43,185 nucleotides of DNA. Source: Bacteroidales bacterium. GTDB taxonomy: Bacteria > Bacteroidota > Bacteroidia > Bacteroidales > F082. The position numbers were made by a program, and so were the translations under genes. Positions 7,963 through 17,092 of the stretch are shown one piece after another. Under the pieces are notes generated by a model, which saw only the letters and a list, made by a program, of their open reading frames with translations, did no database searches and was not told where the DNA came from. Numbering within the stretch: the stretch's first letter is position 1; the number at the start of each line of letters is the position of its first letter. The stretch lies in contig JAGYLH010000015.1 of assembly GCA_018400955.1 (NCBI GenBank), positions 1 through 43,185 of the forward strand, given 5' to 3'.

Positions 7963-8463
7963 GGTTTAATGATTTATGGTTCAACTTTGAAGGTTTATCT
8001 CGATTAGATTTTTATCAGTAAATTTCTTTTCTGAGGTGACCGGGTTTTTTATGTTTGTAAGTTCATTTTTTCTGTTACCAAAAACACTTCAGACTTGTCA
8101 TTCAATGGCAAAACATCAATCGGCCTGCATCCCCTTAGCAGACAGAAACATAAGCAAGCATCATATATCCCTTCAGAAGAAAGGGCAAACGGTTTTGGCA
8201 TATAATTCTAAAAAAACATTACTACAATTTCTGTTACAAGAATAGAACTAATCCGTTCGAAATCAAAGAAAAAATTAAACCGGCAAATAATATATATTGA
8301 TTCTAAATTATTTTTTCTGTTTTTCAACTATTTATGCATATCCATATTGGGTGTCTGCAATGGTTAATAGTGTTGCATATTGGTTTTCAATAGAAAGTTC
8401 CAAAATAGAAGACGATGGTGGTAGCTCGGGGAGATTGAAACATGAACACGGATTTCATCCAGA
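7963..8463. other. Intergenic gap, AT-rich, nothing recognised
   Basis: These 501 nt should contain the promoter of the leftward surface-protein gene, but I find no match to TAnnTTTG at a sensible distance. No RNA gene or repeat is evident. Confidence 0.35.
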
Positions 8464-9570
8464 TTAGCCGGAATGTGCTGGCTTCATGAATAATTGCCTG
8501 CCATAAGCATCTGCTTTAATAATGGCCTCAAACACCTTTTCTGCTGTTATGCCTTTTCCTTCGTGATGTATGGTTGAGCCTTCTTCGGTGGATTTCAGGG
8601 CAACTTTCATCAATTTTTCCCTGTCTATTTCAGGAACTCCAATTTCGGCTAAGGTTACCGGAAGGCCAACAGCGAGACAAAAAGCCGTAACTTCATTGAT
8701 TTCTGCTTCAGGAGCATGCATCATGTGCAAGCCTGTCAATAAGCCGAAAGCAACTTTTTCGCCATGATAAAAAGCATGTGTTTCGGGCAAAGCAGTAAAT
8801 CCGTTGTGAATGGCATGAGCCGAAGCTATTCCGCCACTTTCGAAACCAATCCCGCTCAGCAAAATATTGGCTTCTGTAATATAATTCAAGGCAGGGCTCA
8901 CCCTGTGTGCCTCATTATCAATCTTTGCCTGAACGCCATATTTCAATAAAACATCATAGCAAAGCCTTGCCAGATTTTGACCAGCCATTGTGCTAAATCC
9001 CCCGCATTCATTTTGAGCTGAATTTGCAGCACATGAGCGCGCCTCGAACCAGGTGGCAAGCGCATCACCTATTCCGGCAACTAAAAACCTGACCGGTGCC
9101 TTTGCAATAATCTCCATATCTACCAGTACTACAGACGGATTTAAACGCTGATAATGCACCTTTTCAAATTCACCATCTGTTGAATAGGTTACCGCACAGC
9201 CACTGCAAGGCGCATCCGTTGAAGCTATCGTTGGAACTATAATCACCGGCAACCCGGCCCGATCTGCTGCAATTTTCGCTGTATCAATGGCCTTTCCCCC
9301 GCCCATCCCTACAACAACATCCGCTTTTTCATTTCGAATGCGATTCGAAAAATCCGTTAATGCAACTTCACTGCATTCGCCTCCAAAAATCTCAACAACA
9401 AACTGCTGCGAAAGCGGAGTATGGAAAAAACTCTCCGGCAGAAATTTTCTTGCTGATGGAGAAGCCAAAATAATTGCTTTGTTACCAAATCGATTGATCA
9501 GGTGTTCAAGATTCAAAATAGTTCCGCTACCCTGAATGTACTTTCCGGGAAAACATGCTGTGTTGTTCAT
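8464..9570 (-). CDS. gldA: Glycerol dehydrogenase (iron-type alcohol dehydrogenase family)
   Basis: The 368-residue cytoplasmic enzyme should oxidise glycerol to dihydroxyacetone with NAD+. The NAD-binding GMGGGKAIDTAK is near residue 100. The metal ligands seen in bacterial GldA are present: Asp in GIGDALATWFEA, His in GGIASAHAIHNGF and His in FYHGEKVAFG. VPTIASTDAPCSG is also diagnostic. Length is normal for the family. The gene stands alone, without dihydroxyacetone kinase or a glycerol facilitator nearby, so its pathway partners are elsewhere. Related small diols could also be substrates. The symbol is shared in the literature with the unrelated gliding ABC protein GldA, whose homologue is also in this window. 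Confidence 0.9.
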   Translation of the reverse strand: MNNTACFPGKYIQGSGTILNLEHLINRFGNKAIILASPSARKFLPESFFHTPLSQQFVVEIFGGECSEVALTDFSNRIRNEKADVVVGMGGGKAIDTAKIAADRAGLPVIIVPTIASTDAPCSGCAVTYSTDGEFEKVHYQRLNPSVVLVDMEIIAKAPVRFLVAGIGDALATWFEARSCAANSAQNECGGFSTMAGQNLARLCYDVLLKYGVQAKIDNEAHRVSPALNYITEANILLSGIGFESGGIASAHAIHNGFTALPETHAFYHGEKVAFGLLTGLHMMHAPEAEINEVTAFCLAVGLPVTLAEIGVPEIDREKLMKVALKSTEEGSTIHHEGKGITAEKVFEAIIKADAYGRQLFMKPAHSG

Positions 9571-9910
9571 AATTTGGATTGTGTTTTGGTAAAGCGTTTA
9601 GCCGTACTTATATCAAATATTAAGCTAAATCACACCCCTTTTTACAAGTAAATGCGAGTGCTCAAATTTACAGAAGAAAATAAAATTTTGCAATTAATCT
9701 GGAAATATTAATCATGAAAGCTGCTATTTCGCCAACAAAAATGTGAACTTATAAAAAAACAGCATTGTAATAGAAATAAAAAAGCAAGTCGGTTCTTTGG
9801 TGCAGTTAGTCAGGTTGTCGGGCTTGGTTTTTAGACGATGGTGTGTGCTTGACGGCTTAAAAGACTGAAACAGAAAACGCACAAATTTTATACTTTTTAG
9901 CACAAAAAAT
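9571..9910. other. Intergenic gap upstream of the glycerol dehydrogenase gene
   Basis: About 340 nt of AT-rich sequence. I cannot identify a promoter that fits the consensus, or any gene. Confidence 0.35.
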
Positions 9911-10103
9911 GATCCCCTAATCCGCTAAAAAATCCCCCATATTTTCCGGTGTGATGGACTTAAACTTAGCTTCGGGATAGACATGGAGGAAGGTTTTGGA
10001 TGGCCTGGCCGCTTTTTTCGGGTTCCTTTTGAATTCGAAAGCATAAATTTAGTGTTTACGTTCACCAAATCAATATAAAATTGGTGATTACGATCGCTGG
10101 ATT
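9911..10103 (-). pseudogene. Remnant of a DUF4143 AAA ATPase gene, copy 2 of the 194-bp repeat
   Basis: This is the same element as 2559-2752, in the same orientation and with the same ends. The coding remnant 9917-10048 reads IYAFEFKRNPKKAARPSKTF, then FLHVYPEAKFKSITPENMGD and FLAD before the stop. It differs from copy 1 at several residues (for example W to R and AC to VY), so the copies have been diverging for some time. The TAA directly before the remnant and the GTGATTACG/TTGGTG upstream part are kept. It lies upstream of the ABC operon that begins at 10314. Confidence 0.75.
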
Positions 10104-10313
10104 TTTGTGTTTCTTGTTGGCAACAAGTGCATTCCGGACATCCCAAATTGCCGGAAACGGATTTTAGGTCCGCTCAAGTGAACTTACTTGCTCATTGAGG
10201 AGCATCTCTATGCTATGAAATTGTCCTTTACAGGTTAAAAAATGTTAAGCTTTCAGGGCAATCTTTTTATTTTTTCAGTGTCTTTCTTTTTTTTGCAAAA
10301 AATTTATCGTTCT

Positions 10314-11246
10314 ATGGATATTGTAGTTGAAAACCTAACCAAAATCTATGGTGTGCAAAAGGCGGTTGACGATATTTCGTTCCGCGTTGAAACAGGTGAA
10401 GTGCTTGGTTTTTTAGGGCCTAATGGAGCCGGAAAATCAACAACCATGAAATCCATTACCACCTATCTTGCACCTGATGCCGGCACCATCCGCCTGGGCA
10501 ATTACACCATCAGCGACCATCCGGAAGAGATACGCCGCCTGATTGGCTATTTGCCCGAAAACAACCCTTTGTACCACGATATGCCCGTGATTGATTATCT
10601 GGCTTTTGTGGCTCGTTTGCATGGCATTGCAAAAGACAAAATCAAGGGACGCATTCGCGAAATGGTGCAGGTGTGTGGCCTTGAGGGCGAGAAACACAAG
10701 AAAATTTCGGAATTGTCGAAAGGCTACAGGCAGCGTGTGGGACTTGCGCAGGCTTTGATACACGATCCGGAAGTGCTCATCCTCGATGAACCTACTTCGG
10801 GGCTCGACCCCAACCAAATTGTTGAAATCAGGGAACTGATACGCCGCATCGGCCGGATGAAAACGGTCATTCTCAGTTCGCATATCCTGGCTGAGGTGGA
10901 AGCCACCTGCGACCGCATCATGATTATCAACAAAGGTAAGATTGTTGCCGACGGATCGGCCGACACCCTGCGCAAGCATGCAGGCGGCAAAGAGATCCTG
11001 CATGTTACTGTTGAAGATGCCGGCCTGAACGAAGTGCATCAGGCCTTGATGCAATTGCCTGGCGTGGCCTCTGTGGATTTTGTGAACAAGGAAAACGGAA
11101 CTTTTGAAATCCAAAGCAAGGAAGGCATGACATCACGGCGTGATGTGTTTCAGGCATGCGTAGCCAATAACTGGGTGCTCACCAGGCTTAGCCCGATAGA
11201 AACCCGACTGGAAGATGTGTTCCGTGAACTAACAATGAACCAATAA
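10314..11246 (+). CDS. ABC transporter ATP-binding protein, GldA-like
   Basis: From ATG 10314 the protein is 310 residues and begins MDIVVENLTKIYGVQKAVDD, the normal start of this family; the in-frame ATG at 10242 would add a spurious hydrophobic leader. Walker A GPNGAGKST is at residues 35-43, the signature LSKGYRQ at 134-140, Walker B LILDEPTSGLD near 155-165, and the switch histidine in LSSHIL near 187. A C-terminal region of about 90 residues is typical of ABC-2 export ATPases. With the next two genes it forms an integral-membrane ABC complex resembling GldAFG of gliding Flavobacteria. The complex also occurs in non-gliding bacteria, so motility is not implied. Confidence 0.9.
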   Translation: MDIVVENLTKIYGVQKAVDDISFRVETGEVLGFLGPNGAGKSTTMKSITTYLAPDAGTIRLGNYTISDHPEEIRRLIGYLPENNPLYHDMPVIDYLAFVARLHGIAKDKIKGRIREMVQVCGLEGEKHKKISELSKGYRQRVGLAQALIHDPEVLILDEPTSGLDPNQIVEIRELIRRIGRMKTVILSSHILAEVEATCDRIMIINKGKIVADGSADTLRKHAGGKEILHVTVEDAGLNEVHQALMQLPGVASVDFVNKENGTFEIQSKEGMTSRRDVFQACVANNWVLTRLSPIETRLEDVFRELTMNQ

Positions 11247-11265
11247 GTTAAACCAATAATACAGA

Positions 11266-11991
11266 ATGCTTATGAAAAAGATATGGACCATTGCCATGCG
11301 TGAATGGCAATCCTTCTTCGATTCGCTTACAGCCTACATTATGCTGGTTGTTTTTCTGGGATTCAGCGGCTTTTTTACCTGGGTTTTTGGCTCTGACATT
11401 TTCTTTGTGAAACAGGCCAGCCTTTCGGTGTTCTTTGGCGTCTCCTACTGGACACTGTTTTTCTTTATTCCAGCACTCACCATGCGTCAGTTCGCCGAAG
11501 AAAACAAAACCGGCACCATTGAATTGTTACTTACAAAGCCTGTAAGCGATTGGCAGGTCATCAGTGGCAAATTTCTGGCCACCTTGATGCTCATCGGTTT
11601 TGCCCTTGCGTTATCGTTGCCTTACTATATTACAGTAGCGCAGTTGGGCAATATTGACCATGGCGCGACAATATCGGGATACCTTGGGCTTTTGCTCATC
11701 AGCGGGGCATACGTGGGTATCGGGCTTTTTGCCAGCAGCCTCACCAACAACCAGATTGTAGGGTTTTTGCTGGCTTTGGCCATCGGCATCCTCTTCCATT
11801 TTATTTTTTCGTTGCTCGCCATGTCAACCTCAGGCCTATTGGCTGATGTGTTTTACCAACTCAGCATCAGCAACAGGTTTGATGCCTTGTCGCGCGGGGT
11901 GATCGACAGCAGCGACCTGATCTTTTTTGCCTCGCTGATTGGCCTTTCACTCTTTTCGACAGAGGCAGTCCTTCAAAAGAACCGAAACTAA
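11266..11991 (+). CDS. ABC-2 type permease, GldF-like
   Basis: The 241-residue membrane protein has six predicted hydrophobic segments. It begins KKIWTIAMREWQSFFDSLTA and contains the conserved EENKTGTIELLLTKPVSDWQ near residue 85, the coupling segment found in ABC-2 permeases of the GldF/NosY type. The start may be 11266 or, two codons later, 11272 (MKKIW), which is the commoner form. It follows the ATPase gene by 19 nt and precedes the GldG-like gene by 27 nt, so all are probably one transcript. The cargo is unknown; homologous systems are thought to export or stabilise envelope components. Confidence 0.9.
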   Translation: MLMKKIWTIAMREWQSFFDSLTAYIMLVVFLGFSGFFTWVFGSDIFFVKQASLSVFFGVSYWTLFFFIPALTMRQFAEENKTGTIELLLTKPVSDWQVISGKFLATLMLIGFALALSLPYYITVAQLGNIDHGATISGYLGLLLISGAYVGIGLFASSLTNNQIVGFLLALAIGILFHFIFSLLAMSTSGLLADVFYQLSISNRFDALSRGVIDSSDLIFFASLIGLSLFSTEAVLQKNRN

Positions 11992-12018
11992 GCATCGACT
12001 TTCAAAAAGCATTGAATC

Positions 12019-13533
12019 ATGAAGAAAGGAAAATTACCAATACAAATACTGATGATGGTGGCCGCCCTGGTTTTGCTGAACCTTTTGGCAGAACGCTTTT
12101 CGATGCGGCTTGACCTCACCGAAGAGGGTATTTATACCTTGAGCAAGGCCTCGAAAGATATCATCCGCTCGCTGGATGAGCCTGTTACTGTAACAGCCTA
12201 TTTTACCAAAGGAAGTCAACCCGAAGTGGATAAGGTGCGACAGGACTTTTTGGACCTTTTAACCGAATATGCTGATCTTTCTGACGGGATGATCAATTTT
12301 GCCTTTGTCAATCCCAACAAAGAGCAGGAATTGGAAGATGAAGCCATGCAAAACGGCATACAGCCCCTGATGTTGAATGTGCGCGAAAAGGACCAGGTGA
12401 AGCAACAGCGCGTTTTTCTGGGTGCCCAGCTAAAAATGGGCGACAGGGAAGAAGTTATCCCTGTAATTCAGCCTGGGGCTGCCATGGAATATACCTTGTC
12501 GTCAGCCATTAAGAAGCTGTCAGTCGTAAACAAACCAAAAATCGGTTTTGTACAAGGGCAGGGCGGGCCTTCGCTCAATGCACTCGTTCAGGCCAATCAG
12601 CAGCTGGGGGTGCTGTATCAGACCGAAGCAGTTGACCTAACCGATGAAAGCATTTCGCTGGCAGATTACAAAACACTCGCCATTGTTGCACCTGCTGATA
12701 GTTTTCCCTCCCTGGCCTTCAACAGGCTCGATGCCTATCTGCAACAAGGAGGAAGTATATATGTGGCTTATGATCAGGCTGAAGCAGATTTTCAAACCAT
12801 GATGGGCAGCCTCCATCAGGGAAACCTGCCTGCATGGCTCGCCTCGAAAGGACTTACCGTAGATAAAAACTTTGTGGTGGATGCCAATGCCGGTACTATT
12901 GGCGTACAGCAGCAAAGTGGTTTTATGACTTTTTCGCGTCAGATTCCTTTCCATTATTGGCCATCCATCACAAAATTTGAAGATCATCCTGCCACCAAAG
13001 GCCTCAATCAGGTAATTCTGCAGTTTGCCAGTTCTATTCGCTTTACCGGGGACACCAGTATGCTTTTTACCCCACTGGTGAAAACATCAGAACAATCGGG
13101 CACCCTTGCCGCTCCTGCTTTTATCAATCTGGGTAAGGAATGGACCAAAAATGATTTTCCCCTCGAGGGGCAAACGGTGGGTGCTTTGCTTGAAGGACAG
13201 TTTGGCGGATCAAACACAGCAAGAATTTTCCTGATTACAGATGGTGAGTTTGCCGTAAATGGAGAAGGGCGTGAAATGCAACAGCGACAGCCCGATAATG
13301 TGAGCCTGATGGTCAATATGATTGATTATTTGTCGGATGATACGGGTCTGATTGAGTTGCGCACCAAGGAAATTACCTCCCGCCCGCTTGAGGCACTTGA
13401 AGATGGAGAACGTAATTTTCTGAAATGGCTGAACTTTTTGCTCCCTATCAGTCTCGTAATTGTTTTTGGTATCGCCCGTTTGCAGTGGCGCAGGAATATA
13501 CGTAAAAAAAGAATGGAGGTAGGCCATGTTTAA
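12019..13533 (+). CDS. GldG-like ABC auxiliary protein
   Basis: The 504-residue protein has an N-terminal membrane anchor (ILMMVAALVLLNLLAERF), the family motif LDLTEEGIYTLSKASKDIIR near residues 30-50, a large periplasmic region (ABC_transp_aux, PF09822) and a C-terminal membrane segment (LLPISLVIVFGIARLQWRRN) followed by a basic tail. This is the usual topology of GldG and its relatives, which sit in the membrane with a periplasmic domain and partner the GldF-type permease. The next gene overlaps its end by 8 nt. Whether it binds a substrate is not known. Confidence 0.9.
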   Translation: MKKGKLPIQILMMVAALVLLNLLAERFSMRLDLTEEGIYTLSKASKDIIRSLDEPVTVTAYFTKGSQPEVDKVRQDFLDLLTEYADLSDGMINFAFVNPNKEQELEDEAMQNGIQPLMLNVREKDQVKQQRVFLGAQLKMGDREEVIPVIQPGAAMEYTLSSAIKKLSVVNKPKIGFVQGQGGPSLNALVQANQQLGVLYQTEAVDLTDESISLADYKTLAIVAPADSFPSLAFNRLDAYLQQGGSIYVAYDQAEADFQTMMGSLHQGNLPAWLASKGLTVDKNFVVDANAGTIGVQQQSGFMTFSRQIPFHYWPSITKFEDHPATKGLNQVILQFASSIRFTGDTSMLFTPLVKTSEQSGTLAAPAFINLGKEWTKNDFPLEGQTVGALLEGQFGGSNTARIFLITDGEFAVNGEGREMQQRQPDNVSLMVNMIDYLSDDTGLIELRTKEITSRPLEALEDGERNFLKWLNFLLPISLVIVFGIARLQWRRNIRKKRMEVGHV

Positions 13534-14506
13534 AAAACTCAACACCAAGATATTAATTGTAGCCATCGTGGTGATGGCCGGTCTTTTGCTAATTGCTGAA
13601 TATACAGGCAAAAAGGATCGTTCGTTCAGGTCCGTTTTGATAGCGGCTGACACTGCACTGATCAGCAAAATAGAAATCAGTTTCCCCGAATCGGCAGGCA
13701 TACAGCTTCTTAGGGAGCACAACAACTGGAAGGTTTCCAATAGGGACGGTGAAACGTCCTACACAGCCGACCCGCAGCTGATGCAAAGCATTCTTGCGCA
13801 GTTGGTGATGATGAAACCCGATCGCATTGCGGCCAACAGCAAGGACAAATGGAAAAGTCTGCAAGTGGATGATTCAGCAGCTGTGCGGGTAGATGTGTAC
13901 CAATCCAAAAAACAACCATTGGCAAGTTTGTTTTTAGGTAATATTTCGGTGGGCCAACAGCCTGCCAACCAGCAAATGATGCAGCAACAGCAGCCTGATA
14001 TCAAGACTTTTGTGAGGGTTGGGGGCGATGAAAGGGTTTATACGGTGGATGGTTTCCTGAAAATGTCGTACCAGCCGCAGTTGTCGGCCTACCGCAACAA
14101 AATGCTGTTGCAGTTGAATGCACAGGATATCAGCAGGCTGGAGTTTGCAGGCAACAATCGTTTTGACTTGTCTAAAACAGAAAGTGGTTGGCTGTTGAAC
14201 GGGCAGCAAACTGTTGATTCAACCAGGATGGCCGGTTACCTGAGGGAGTTGTCGCGAAAATTCAGCTCCCATTTCGTGACCTCCCGGCAGGTTGAGGGCA
14301 CCACCCCCTACACTGAGCTGAACATCACGGGCAATAATTTTGAAGCGGTACGGCTTCAGGCAGTGCCTGTGGCCGATACCACCGTGGTGATGGCCCTTCA
14401 GTCGTCGCAAAACCCCGAGGCCTGGTTCAACGGCAAGCAGCAAGATTTGTATCGTAAGTTGTTTCCGGGGCCTGAATCGTTTGTAGCAGGCGAAAGCGAT
14501 CAATAA
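13526..14506 (+). CDS. DUF4340 protein of the GldAFG-like operon
   Basis: The 326-residue protein has an N-terminal membrane anchor (ILIVAIVVMAGLLLIAEYTG) and then a periplasmic DUF4340 region with SFPESAGIQLLREHNNWKVS, a Trp-containing repeat motif recurring as RFDLSKTESGWLLNGQQ. DUF4340 genes commonly follow GldG-like genes outside the gliding Flavobacteria, and this one overlaps its neighbour by 8 nt, which supports co-translation and a physical partnership. A glutamine-rich stretch (NQQMMQQQQPD) lies near residue 150. Function is unknown; an envelope accessory of the ABC complex is the best inference. Confidence 0.85.
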   Translation: MFKKLNTKILIVAIVVMAGLLLIAEYTGKKDRSFRSVLIAADTALISKIEISFPESAGIQLLREHNNWKVSNRDGETSYTADPQLMQSILAQLVMMKPDRIAANSKDKWKSLQVDDSAAVRVDVYQSKKQPLASLFLGNISVGQQPANQQMMQQQQPDIKTFVRVGGDERVYTVDGFLKMSYQPQLSAYRNKMLLQLNAQDISRLEFAGNNRFDLSKTESGWLLNGQQTVDSTRMAGYLRELSRKFSSHFVTSRQVEGTTPYTELNITGNNFEAVRLQAVPVADTTVVMALQSSQNPEAWFNGKQQDLYRKLFPGPESFVAGESDQ

Positions 14507-14620
14507 GTATTTTGCTTTCGTTTTGGTTAGGATAAGCCTATACCAAAGGGTCGATATCGAAGAAACCTGAAGTGTTTTGGTATTTTAAAAGACAGGTTAG
14601 CAAACATTTAAAAAGATGAT

Positions 14621-15823
14621 ATGAAAGCAATACTAATTTTGATTATTACAATGTCAATTGGATTAGGTAATGTTTTTGGACAAGAATATAGCCTATATTC
14701 CAATGATAAACTTTCTATTGAATCTGTGTACCTACAAGGAATCATTGATCTGAACTTACACTTGCCAGAAACACAACCATTTTCCGGAAATACAACTAAA
14801 TATCCTATCACAATCATTTTCGATAGTCAGCACGAACGAACTTATCCTCTGATTATCAATTCAATTGATTTACTAACCAGTGAAACACAAACTCCTGAAT
14901 CCATTATCGTTGGAGTGCCATTCAATTTTCAAAACAGACTTTATTTGACTTCAAGCCAAAAACGTGGAAATGATTCTCTTTCAGGTATTGAACGAATGGA
15001 GTTATTCTTATTTAATGAACTTATACCTCAACTTCAGAATAAATACAAAGGGAATGACTACATCTCTTTCATAGGTCACTCAAGAACTGCATTTTTAGTA
15101 AATTATCTTGCCACCAAAAGACCGAGTCAAATCAACCTTGCAGTTTCATTGAGTGGCTTTTTTAACGATGACCCTTTATCATTAAATACGTTTTACAACT
15201 TCTTGGCTGACACAACTAATTTTCTTCATAAATTTAATTACTACTATACGGCAGGAACGAGTTTAGAAGAGGCTACTTATTTGGTGCAATTGAGAAATCT
15301 TGATAGCTTGCTGAGGAACAAGTCGACTTCTGAAAATTTAAAAGTCATATTTTCCGAAACCCCTTACGCCAACCACATTACTAATTATTGGGTGTCATTA
15401 CCACCCATTTTAATCGATGCATTCTCAGCATATAATTCTATCTTAGACAGTTGGTTTCACGATGCATCGAAAGCAGAGGATATTGATAATCCAATACAAC
15501 AATTTAATTCGGATTTAGAACAAGCAGGTAAATCTATTGGTGTAAATCTTAATCCAAATTTAACTCATATATTTTCACTCGCTTCGCATTACGCAAATAA
15601 TAAACAAGACTACAAGACTGCAATAAAATTCTTTGAACTCGGGTTAGACTATTTTCCAGAGTACCTTGAATTATATGTTGAAATCATTGAGTTCTATAAA
15701 GTCTTGAACAACACAGAAAAAATTAGTTCCTACAAAAGTGTGCTTCGTGAAAAAGCAATGAATAGTTTGTATCTGACTGAAGCAGAGAAACAGGAAGTAC
15801 TTGAATATCTGGATGAGAAGTAA
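14621..15823 (+). CDS. Exported alpha/beta-hydrolase (esterase-like) with C-terminal TPR-like region
   Basis: The 400-residue protein has a signal peptide (ILIITMSIGLGNVFGQ) and then an alpha/beta-hydrolase fold like the esterase D/enterochelin esterase group (PF00756): YPITIIFDSQHERTYPL, SIIVGVPF, and the nucleophile elbow FIGHSRTAFL. The elbow lacks the usual second Gly (GHSRTA, not GHSLGG), which is known in this group. A candidate catalytic His is in PYANHITNYW. The last 90 residues (NPNLTHIFSLASHYANNKQD, YKTAIKFFELGLDYFPEYLE) look like one or two TPR motifs. Base composition is clearly more AT-rich than the ABC operon just upstream, suggesting separate acquisition. The substrate is unknown. 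Confidence 0.8.
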   Translation: MKAILILIITMSIGLGNVFGQEYSLYSNDKLSIESVYLQGIIDLNLHLPETQPFSGNTTKYPITIIFDSQHERTYPLIINSIDLLTSETQTPESIIVGVPFNFQNRLYLTSSQKRGNDSLSGIERMELFLFNELIPQLQNKYKGNDYISFIGHSRTAFLVNYLATKRPSQINLAVSLSGFFNDDPLSLNTFYNFLADTTNFLHKFNYYYTAGTSLEEATYLVQLRNLDSLLRNKSTSENLKVIFSETPYANHITNYWVSLPPILIDAFSAYNSILDSWFHDASKAEDIDNPIQQFNSDLEQAGKSIGVNLNPNLTHIFSLASHYANNKQDYKTAIKFFELGLDYFPEYLELYVEIIEFYKVLNNTEKISSYKSVLREKAMNSLYLTEAEKQEVLEYLDEK

Positions 15824-16032
15824 AACGTTTGCAAACAAATATTACTAATGGCGGGGCAAGCTGTATATTCAAATTTTGGGCATTTTAGTAAGTTTGTTGC
15901 GAGCCGGCAAGAAAGTGCTTCGAAAACACCACTGTTCATATACGCGAACCGTTTAACAATACCATACGAAGCATTTGCTGATAACATGTCCGGCCGTGAG
16001 CTGAGCGTGCGGGCAAAGACCTTGTTGGGGGG

Positions 16033-17049
16033 TTATTTCAACTTTACCCTTAACAACAAGTCAGTTGTTGTCATGTATAAATACTTTTGATCGGAATCAA
16101 AAGCACAGTTGGCGGTTGATTTTCCGGTTTTGATGGCAGCCAGGTGTTTTCCTTGGGGGCTGATGATATGAACGCCGCCCGGACCTGTAGCAAAAATATT
16201 ACCGGTTTTATGGACTTTCAATCCGTCGGGTAATCCGCTGCCAACCTTTGTAAGGGACTGGAAATCAAATAATATTTTGCCATTTTCAAGTGTTCCATCC
16301 CGGACGATATCATAGCTGTATAAAACCGGATTTTCCGGATCAGACTGGTTGATATACAAGGTTTGCTGATCAATTGATAATGCTATGCCATTGGGCCAAC
16401 TCAAACTATCAACCACCAAGGAAACCTCTTTATCGGAACTCACCTTAAATACGCCCTTTATTCCTATTTCCCCTGTTTTATTATCAGGACGGCCGTAGGG
16501 AGGATCTGTGAAATAAATATGGCCCGCACGGTCCATCACCATATCGTTGGGGCTGTTCAATTGCTTCCCTGCATATTTGCCGGCGATGGTGGCGAATTGC
16601 GGCTGCGGCTTGTTTAAATCGGTTTCCATGCATGCGATACGTCTGTCGCCATGCTGGCAGATCAGCAATTTGTTTTCTAAGTCAAGCGTCAATCCATTGG
16701 GGCCAAGACCTGAATCTTTGTTTTCCATGCCCGTGTGCCCGGCCGATTCAAGATAAGTCAGGAGACCGTCCTTTTCGCTCCATTGGTATATTTTGTTGGC
16801 AGGCACATCCGAAAACAAAACCGCCTGCAATTCGTCAACCCAGAGCGGCCCTTCACTCCAATAGAATCCTGTGGCCAATATTTCAATGTTGGCATTGGTA
16901 TCAACCAAGCTAAGTCCGGTTGAATCATACACCTCAATTTTCAACGCATCAATCTTACTGTTTTCAGTGGATTCAGCTTTATATTCATTACGACAGGAAA
17001 TGAAGGGTAAAAATGATAAAACGATAAAAAAAGCGAACCGACAACGCAT
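16033..17049 (-). CDS. SMP-30/gluconolactonase-family lipoprotein
   Basis: The 338-residue product starts with a lipoprotein signal (LSFLPFISC, Cys19) and continues as a six-bladed propeller of the SMP-30/gluconolactonase family (LRE). The metal site is visible: Glu in FYWSEGPLW, Asn in QLNSPNDMVMD and Asp in GLPDGLKV. GLGPNGLTLD and YFTDPPYGRPDN are further family motifs. It probably hydrolyses a sugar lactone in the periplasm or at the outer membrane. The exact lactone cannot be read from sequence. The neighbouring aldo/keto reductase runs the same way, 43 nt upstream, so the two may be co-transcribed and act on related carbonyl or lactone compounds. Confidence 0.88.
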   Translation of the reverse strand: MRCRFAFFIVLSFLPFISCRNEYKAESTENSKIDALKIEVYDSTGLSLVDTNANIEILATGFYWSEGPLWVDELQAVLFSDVPANKIYQWSEKDGLLTYLESAGHTGMENKDSGLGPNGLTLDLENKLLICQHGDRRIACMETDLNKPQPQFATIAGKYAGKQLNSPNDMVMDRAGHIYFTDPPYGRPDNKTGEIGIKGVFKVSSDKEVSLVVDSLSWPNGIALSIDQQTLYINQSDPENPVLYSYDIVRDGTLENGKILFDFQSLTKVGSGLPDGLKVHKTGNIFATGPGGVHIISPQGKHLAAIKTGKSTANCAFDSDQKYLYMTTTDLLLRVKLK

Positions 17050-17092
17050 AAAGACAAATCATTTGGGGAGTAGGTTTAAAATATATTGCTTT

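Noticed and set aside
8464..9570. Part of a glycerol fermentation operon
   Set aside because: No dihydroxyacetone kinase, glycerol dehydratase or facilitator gene is nearby.
9925..10146. 73-codon ORF in the second repeat copy
   Set aside because: It reads the ATPase remnant in the wrong frame; the frame ending in FLAD shows the true protein similarity.
10242..10313. N-terminal hydrophobic leader of the ABC ATPase
   Set aside because: Family members start at MDIV-type sequence; a membrane leader on a cytoplasmic ATPase is implausible.
10437..11114. 225-codon ORF opposite the ABC ATPase gene
   Set aside because: It is a shadow of a gene with clear Walker and signature motifs; its own translation shows no domain.
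10314..13533. Evidence that the organism glides
   Set aside because: GldA/F/G-like proteins occur widely in non-gliding bacteria, and no other gliding genes are in the window.
15848..16090. 80-codon ORF between the esterase and SMP-30 genes
   Set aside because: It overlaps the SMP-30 3' end, has no recognisable domain and no promoter; probably chance.
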